Origin: Muscardinus avellanarius
Lineage: Eukaryota > Chordata > Mammalia > Rodentia > Gliridae
NCBI GenBank assembly: GCA_963383645.1
Contig: OY726557.1
Location: 149,163,860-149,227,859, forward strand
Reading direction: 5' to 3'
Length of the DNA stretch: 64,000 nucleotides
The position numbers and the translations under genes were made by a program. The notes beneath the pieces were generated by a model. The model worked only from the letters and a program-made list of their open reading frames with translations, did no database searches and was not told the DNA's origin. This document shows positions 58,248 through 64,000 of the stretch, one piece after another (the stretch's first letter is position 1; the number at the start of each line of letters is the position of its first letter).

Positions 58248-59998
58248 AAACTACTTTAAAACAGTATACTCCAACAAAATGGAAAATCTCGAGGAAATTG
58301 ACAACTTTCTAGATAAATACAAACTTCCTAAACAGAGGTCAAGAAGATATAGAAAATTTAAACCAAACAATAGCAATCAAAGAGACTGAAACAGCCATAA
58401 AGTGCTTACCATCAAAGAAAAGCCAAAACCAGATGGTTTTCTAAGTGAATTCTATAAAACCTTTATAGAAGAGCTAACCCCAATACTCCTCAAACTATTT
58501 CGTGAAATAGAAAAAAGTGGAACTCTCCCAAATATATACTATGAAGCCAGCATCAAACTAATACCAAAACCAAATTAACACAGTTCAAGGAAGGAAAACT
58601 ACAGGCATATATCTTCTGATGAACTTGGATGCAAGACTACTAAACAAAATACTAGCAACATTCATTCAAAACCACATAAAGAAAATCATACACCATGACC
58701 AGGTAGGGTTCATCCCAGGGATGCAATGCTGGTTTAACATATAAAAATCAATCCATGTAATTCATCATATAAACAGAATCAAAGACAAAAACCACATGAT
58801 CATTTCAATAGATGCTGAAAAAGCATTTGATAAAATCCAGGATCCATTTATGATAAAAGCACTGCAGAGAATTGGAATAGAAGGAACATATCTCAACATC
58901 AGAAAGGCAATCTACAAAAACCCATAACCAGCATCATATTAAATGGAAAAAATGTTGAGAATTCCCCATAAAAACAACTGAACAACAAATTCAACAAAGT
59001 GTCTGAATACAAAATCAATCTAAAAAAAAAAAATCAGAAGCTTTCTGTACACCAAACAAACATCAATCCACTGAAAAAGAAAATCAGAAAACATTTTCAC
59101 TCAGTATTTTTCACAAAAATAAAATACTTAGGAATAAACTTAATCAAGCAGGGAAAGGACCTCTACAAAGAAAATTATAAAACACTGAAAAAAGGAATTG
59201 AAGAAGATCTTAGAAGGTGGAAATATTTTCCATGTTCATGGGCAGGCAGAATAAATATCATTAAAATAGCCATACTTCCAAAAGTGATCTATAGATTTAA
59301 CACACTGCCCATTGTATTACCAAGATTATTCCTCACAGACATAGAAAAATCAATCCTTAAATTCATCTGGAACAACAACAACAAAAAAACAGAATAGCCA
59401 AAGTAGTTCTCAGCAACAAAAACCAAGCAGGAGGAATCACAATACCTAACTTTAAGCTATACTACAAAGCCTTTGTAATAAAACAGCATACTACTGGCAA
59501 AAAAACAGACACATAGACCAATGGAAGAGCATAGAAGACCCAGAACCAAATCCACACACTTACAGCCAATTGATTTTTTACAAAGGGGCCAAAAGCATAC
59601 ACTGGAAAAAGCCTATTCAACAAACGGTGTTGGCAAAACTGGTTAACCACATGCAGAAAATTGGAAATTAATCCCACTTTATAACCCTACACAAGAGTAA
59701 ATTGAAGATGAATCAAAGACTTAGAAATTAGATCTGAAACCTTGAGGCTCCTTGAAGAGGGTATAGGTCCAACACTGCCACACATAGGCACAAATAAAAT
59801 CTTTCTCAACAAGACCCCAAGGGACAACAAACTAAAATGCAAATATATATATGAGATTGCATGAAACTGAAGAGCTTTTGTTCCTCAAAAGAAATTGTCA
59901 AGAACCTCAATTGAGAGCCAAAAGAATGGGAGAAGATCTTCACCACCTACTCCTCTGATAGAAGATTAATACCTAGACTATACAGAGAACTCTAAAAA

Positions 59999-60004
<6 letters not shown>

Positions 60005-60044
<40 letters not shown>
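60005..60044. repeat. (AT)n microsatellite inside LINE-1
   Basis: About 20 AT units where the ORF2 phrase GAGAACTCAAGAAACTCAAC should continue, so part of ORF2 is replaced. Confidence 0.97.
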
Positions 60045-60046
<2 letters not shown>

Positions 60047-60975
60047 CCATCAAAAAAATGAGCAAGCAAAATAAACAGACACTTCATGCAAAAAGAAATT
60101 CAAATGGCCAATAAGTACATTAAAAATGCTCAACATCATTAGCAATCAGAGAGATGCAAATCAAAACTACCCTGAGATTTCACCTTACTCCAAATAGAAT
60201 GGCAATCATTCAAAACACAAACAACAAATGCTGGTGAGAATGTGGAGAAGTGGGAACTCTAAAACATTGTTGGTGGGATTGCAAATTAGTGCAACCACTA
60301 TGGAAAACAGTATGGAGAGTCCTTAGAAGAATGGGAACAAATCTACCATTTGATCTAGCAATACCACTTCTGCATATCTACTGCAAAGAAAGGAAACCAA
60401 ACTACCAAACTAATGCATGTGTATCTATGTTCATAGCTGCACAATTCCCCATAGCCAAACTATGAAACCAGCCAAGAGGTCCATCAGAAGATGAATGGAT
60501 TACAAAACTGTGGGATATGTACACAATGGAATTTTACTCAGCCATAATCAAAACACAATTGCATCATTTTAAGGAAAATGGATTGAACTGGAGGCCAGAC
60601 ATTATGCTAAGTGAGATTAGTCAGTCACAACAAATAAGAAATCAGATTCTTTGTCTAATATGTGAAATCCAAGGAGAAATCAGCCATAGGAGGAACTCTA
60701 GATGAAAACGGAAATCCTATAGAGGAGCAAACAAGACAACCTAAATGAGAGGATGGGAGGGGGGGAGAAGGAAATTCTCTAAAGCACACAATGTTCTTAA
60801 ACATATTGAAGTCAACCACTAAGCCAAGCAAGGGAAGGAGGGATAGGGAGGGAATGGGGTGGGAATTAGGTAGGGGCTAAATGGGTGATGTGTACATGTA
60901 TTTCCACACAAGTCTTTTACCCATTATGATGTATGAATACAATAAAAAATTAAGCAAAAAAGAAAATAAAAGCCA

Positions 60976-62689
60976 GAAAATACTTTGAAATTTTCTTGTA
61001 GAATCCGCTTTCAGAAAAGATATTAGAGATAGGAAAAAAAAATGGGTCAAAGCAGGAGTAAGGTGAGATGGATTACTAGCATATATTCCCAAATGTATTG
61101 GCTTACCATTTTTAGAAAACAAAAATACTTAGTGTCCCCATGAGTGTTTACATCACCCCCTCATTTTTATTCTAAACCTTCCAGTGGCACTTGATGGTAT
61201 TAACACTCCCTTTGTAATTCCAATTCTTAGCCTGGGAAGGCAGCATTGCTGCTTGAAATCTATAGATTAGGGTAAACAAAACCAAAGACAGGTGGTACTG
61301 CTAAAAAATAATTCAATCTCAAAAAAAGAGCCTAAAGGTATATAAGGATGGATCTGTAGACTAAATCATGACCCTTTTAAAAGAAGAGGATCTGTCCCAA
61401 TTTCCATCTTAATACACAAAAGTTAGTAAGTTTAGAAATATAAATGCATTCCATTGTCTGTTGGTTAATATAAGTTGTTAATAGTGGATATTTTACTTAG
61501 AAAAAAATACAGACTGAAATCCATTCTATGCAATGTGCATTTTGGTCATTTCAGGTATCAAAGCAAGCAGTAATTAATCAATTTGGGGGAAAATAAGGCC
61601 TTTTCCCTACCTCTAGAGTCACATTTTGATTTCCATAGGTTAGAGAGTAATATTCGTTGCAGAATAAATTTATCCTAATTAGGGAGGGGAAGAGTGGTAG
61701 GCAGAGTATGTAATAAATATTATTCAATGTTAACACTATGCTAAGTAGACTTATTAAGTAAAAAGCAAAAAATATTTATGTAAACTACCATGTGAACACC
61801 ATTTTATTTTCTGATTTTCTTCACCTGGCCAATTTTCTTTATTCTCCAAATTACCCTAATTTACAGTGGGCAGTAGCAGTTGTTTGGAGAAATGACCACC
61901 TATATAATAAGAAACAAGTACTCAGCTGTATGCCACCTGCATAAATTCCTACATACAAATAAATGAAATATAAGCCCCATTCATATTTTATTTGATATGT
62001 ATGTCCAAATACTGGGTTAAAAATCATAGACATGATTTAAAAATATTGGACAATATTTTCCAAACTGATATATTTGCTAAATAGTAAAGTTAAGATAAAT
62101 ATATAATCTTTAGATTCTTTCATAAGAAATGCACACACAACTTACCAAACAAGATGTTGTATAAACAAGCTTCAGCATACTCAACTCCAGAAATATTTTC
62201 CTGATGATAACTGTATTTGTCTCATTTGAAAAATTTTAACATTAGAAATAGTAATGGTGCATTAGTTTGGCTCAAATATAATAGTACACATTTCAGAAGT
62301 TAAAAGACCTTGTTTTGTCACAAATATGAAAAGAAAACTGGGCTTTGGACGTGTCCTATTCTAACTTTTTCCTATGTTTACTATAACCAAAAGCATCACA
62401 TACATCTTTACACAGAAAAAAATTGCATTAAAGTGAACTATGCAGAGTCCCTATTAGGTGTTCTGGAAGGCTAAAAAATGAAATAATATACATATATTTG
62501 TATATCACCATCAAGTTATACATTTTAAACTTATTCCAGAATTATTTTCCTACCCAGTAGCCTCACTAAATAACTCTGCCTATTTGCTGCATCCCACAGC
62601 AGAAAGAAAGCCTTCCTTGCTCCTCATTGATTTATAAGGAAAATAAGGTCAGTAAAATTTCAATTTCTGCAACTAAATATCAGAGATAA
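60976..62689. other. No recognisable gene or repeat
   Basis: Apparently single-copy AT-rich sequence. Nothing supported. Confidence 0.45.
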
Positions 62690-62900
62690 TATCTAACAGA
62701 AAAATATTTGTCTTGACACAATTTCAGAGGTTTCCATCCATGGTCACTTGGCTCTGTTGTTTGGGGGCTGTAGTGAGGAAGAATATGATAGCAGCATGTT
62801 GTGACACAAAGTTGTGATTGCAGAAGATATTTTTGAGTAAAACAGAGGTATATTTCCTCAGGTTTTCCTAGTATAGTGAGGAAAAATAGACCTTGTCATC
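62690..62900 (-). mobile_element. MaLR-type LTR fragment, minus strand
   Basis: CAGAGGTTTCCATCCATGGTCACTTGGCTCTGTTG, then GGGGGCTGTAGTGAGGAAG and ATAGCAGCATGTTGTGAC, is the reverse of the rodent MaLR LTR 3' part (.. GCCAAGTGACCATGG.. GAAACCTCTGAAA ..). Only this part is recognisable. Confidence 0.6.
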
Positions 62901-63063
62901 AGGACTTCTGAAAGGTTGCCCCTCTTAATTCTTTATTGAACTATGTTTCTTTTTAGAATCTATAAAAGATGCTCCATTTTTCAACATACGGGTAAAAGAA
63001 ATGGATCTAACATTATAGCTGTTCCATATTTCACATTTTTTCAAAGTGATTCATTAATTATAA

Positions 63064-64000
63064 AATGGTGATGTCTCCTTTTTCATTTCTGATATTAATA
63101 ATTTAAGTTGATTCTCTCTTTTGTCAGTCTTATTAATTGACAATCTTATTAATCTTTTCAAAGAACCAGCTTTTTGTTTTGTTGATTCTTTGAATTGTTT
63201 TTTTTTTCTGTTTTCTACCTAATTTATTTCTGCTCTGATTTTAATAATTTCTTGCCTTCTGCTGGTTTTGGAATTACACTGTTGTAGTCTTTCTAGTTCC
63301 TTCATGTATTGTTAGATTGTTTACTTGGCGATTCTCTGTTCTTATGTGGGAATTCAATGCCATAACTTTCCTTTTAACATTGCCTTCAAAATGTCCCATA
63401 CATTTTGGTAAGTTGTTTCTCTATTTGCATTTAATTCCAGAAATTTCTTTATTTCTTACCTAATTTCTGATCTTATGTATTCATCATTCAATAGTGTATT
63501 ATTCAAACTGCATGCATTTAAATAGTTTCTTTTGGTTTTCCTGTTGTTGATTTCTACTTTCATTCCATTATGGTCTGAAAAGATGCAGGGAATTATAATA
63601 CATATTTTGAATTTGTGAGGGCTTGCTTTGTGGCCTAGGATATGACCTATTTAGCAATAAGACAATAGAAGGAAATCAAAGGAATTTTAATAGGAAGAGA
63701 AGAATTAAAACTATTATTCTTAAGAACTATTATAATAATAGTTCTTAAACTACTATTAGTTTTAACATGAACCTTTATCTAGAAGACCCAAGGAACTCAA
63801 CCAAAAGACTATTGGAGCTGATTAACCAATTCAGCAAAGTTGTAGTATACAAAATCAACCTAAAGAAATCAGTTGCTTTTCTTTATGCCAACAATGAATA
63901 TATAATGAAAGAAATAAAGAAAACAATTACATTTACTATAACCTCAAAACTAATAAAATACTTAGGAATAAACCTATCCAAAGATGTAAAAGACCTCTAC
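63064..64000 (+). mobile_element. Rearranged LINE-1 ORF2, inverted 5' piece, cut by window end
   Basis: 63064-63655 is ORF2 in reverse (CTTTTCAAAGAACCAGCTTT, TTCCATTATGGTCTGAAAAG), spanning the pre-RT region and endonuclease. From 63656 the sense strand reads ORF2 (GAAATCAAAGGAATTTTAATAGG, GGAGCTGATTAACCAATTCAGC, AAATACTTAGGAATAAACC) to the window edge. The orientation fits twin priming with about 0.6 kb of ORF2 missing at the joint. The FADD-coding stretch is replaced by a palindrome. Confidence 0.85.
63705..63765. repeat. Imperfect palindrome in LINE-1 ORF2
   Basis: Arms at 63705-63732 and 63736-63765 are near-perfect reverse complements around a 3-base centre. The inner 12 bases (TAAGAACTATTA / TAATAGTTCTTA) are perfect. 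It lies where other copies encode the reverse transcriptase FADD motif. Confidence 0.85.

Larger units (their letters stand above)
56893..60675 (+). pseudogene. LINE-1 ORF2 pseudogene
   Basis: Endonuclease part with a frame at 57359-57610 carrying the Ser-Asp-His motif (FSDHNGMKLE). The reverse transcriptase region starts about 58270 but lacks the TRQGCPL-FADD block: the sequence jumps from ATTCCCCATAAAA (58970) to ACAACTGAACAACAAATTC, so the catalytic Asp pair is deleted. A frame at 58999-59397 covers the part after the reverse transcriptase core. The C-terminal Cys-His-type region is in frames at 60250-60465 (TLKHCWWDC). Many stops. Non-functional. Confidence 0.92.
56870..60962 (+). mobile_element. 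LINE-1 with terminal 5' end fused to ORF2 (internal deletion)
   Basis: Begins GATTTCTGAGATGATGGCGA (56871), closely like the LINE-1 5' terminus at 52049 (GACTTCTGGGAAGATGGCGA on the minus strand). After about 25 bases it is already ORF2 endonuclease (GGAAAATTGGATTAAAAACC). It runs to a 3'UTR and tail (GATGTATGAATACAATAAAAAATTAAGC). AAAATGAAAGCCA (56857-56869) and AAAATAAAAGCCA (60963-60975) are the duplication and abut both ends. The 5'UTR body, ORF1 and the first codons of ORF2 are missing. Confidence 0.88.

Noticed and set aside
1..64000. CRISPR array, operons, bacterial or phage genes
   Set aside because: Repeats here are interspersed retroelements and microsatellites of a mammalian genome. 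No regularly spaced repeat-spacer pattern or prokaryotic gene order.

Overview
The window reads as AT-rich, non-coding genomic DNA from a placental mammal, most likely a rodent. The main clue is a dimeric SINE present in about 30 copies. Its left half is 7SL/B1-like (GGTGGCGCAC..TTGTAATCCC) and its right half is ID-like, tRNA-derived (TCTGGGAGTGTAGCCC..CCAGTACCACC or GGGCTGGGGGTATAGCT..CCATCCCCAGTAC). B1-ID dimers are typical of squirrel-related and some other rodent lineages. The genus cannot be fixed from the sequence alone. Ancient MIR, L2-like and ERVL-MaLR fragments fit any placental genome. I recognise no host protein-coding exon, tRNA or rRNA gene, CRISPR or bacterial feature. The only recognisable coding sequence is decayed LINE-1 ORF1 and ORF2.

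Layout. 1-13 kb: SINEs, CA/TG microsatellites, MIRs and long stretches with nothing recognisable. 13-18.6 kb: three LINE-1 3' ends, one with a 5' inversion, among SINEs. 20.9-26.4 kb: two old plus-strand LINE-1s head to tail, the first split by a younger minus-strand LINE-1. 27.9-32.7 kb: a LINE-1 3' end, SINEs and a 2.4-kb twin-primed LINE-1 carrying two later SINEs. 33.6-36.3 kb: a MaLR LTR, two LINE-1 3' ends and SINEs. 36.4-40.2 kb: mostly unrecognised. 40.2-41.3 kb: two LTR-like segments and a MIR. 41.3-46.0 kb: a plus-strand LINE-1 with an almost complete but disabled ORF2. 48.9-53.2 kb: an old minus-strand LINE-1 acting as target for two later insertions, one a chimeric LINE-1 with complete 5'UTR and ORF1. 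53.7-56.8 kb: unrecognised. 56.9-61.0 kb: a LINE-1 whose terminal 5' end is joined directly to ORF2. 61-64 kb: unrecognised sequence, a MaLR LTR fragment and a rearranged LINE-1 running off the end.

There are no cooperating genes. The history is one of repeated L1-driven insertion, in which LINE-1 enzymes mobilised both LINE-1 and the SINEs, followed by decay, microsatellite growth at SINE A-tails and nesting. Many insertions keep target-site duplications (TSDs) of 11-17 bp, so order of events can be read. The strongest unusual items are the chimeric ORF1-only LINE-1 (49.06-52.05 kb), the internally deleted LINE-1 with intact 5' terminus (56.87-60.96 kb), a palindrome replacing the reverse transcriptase active-site motif (63.7 kb), and a B1-ID-ID trimeric SINE (9.5 kb).
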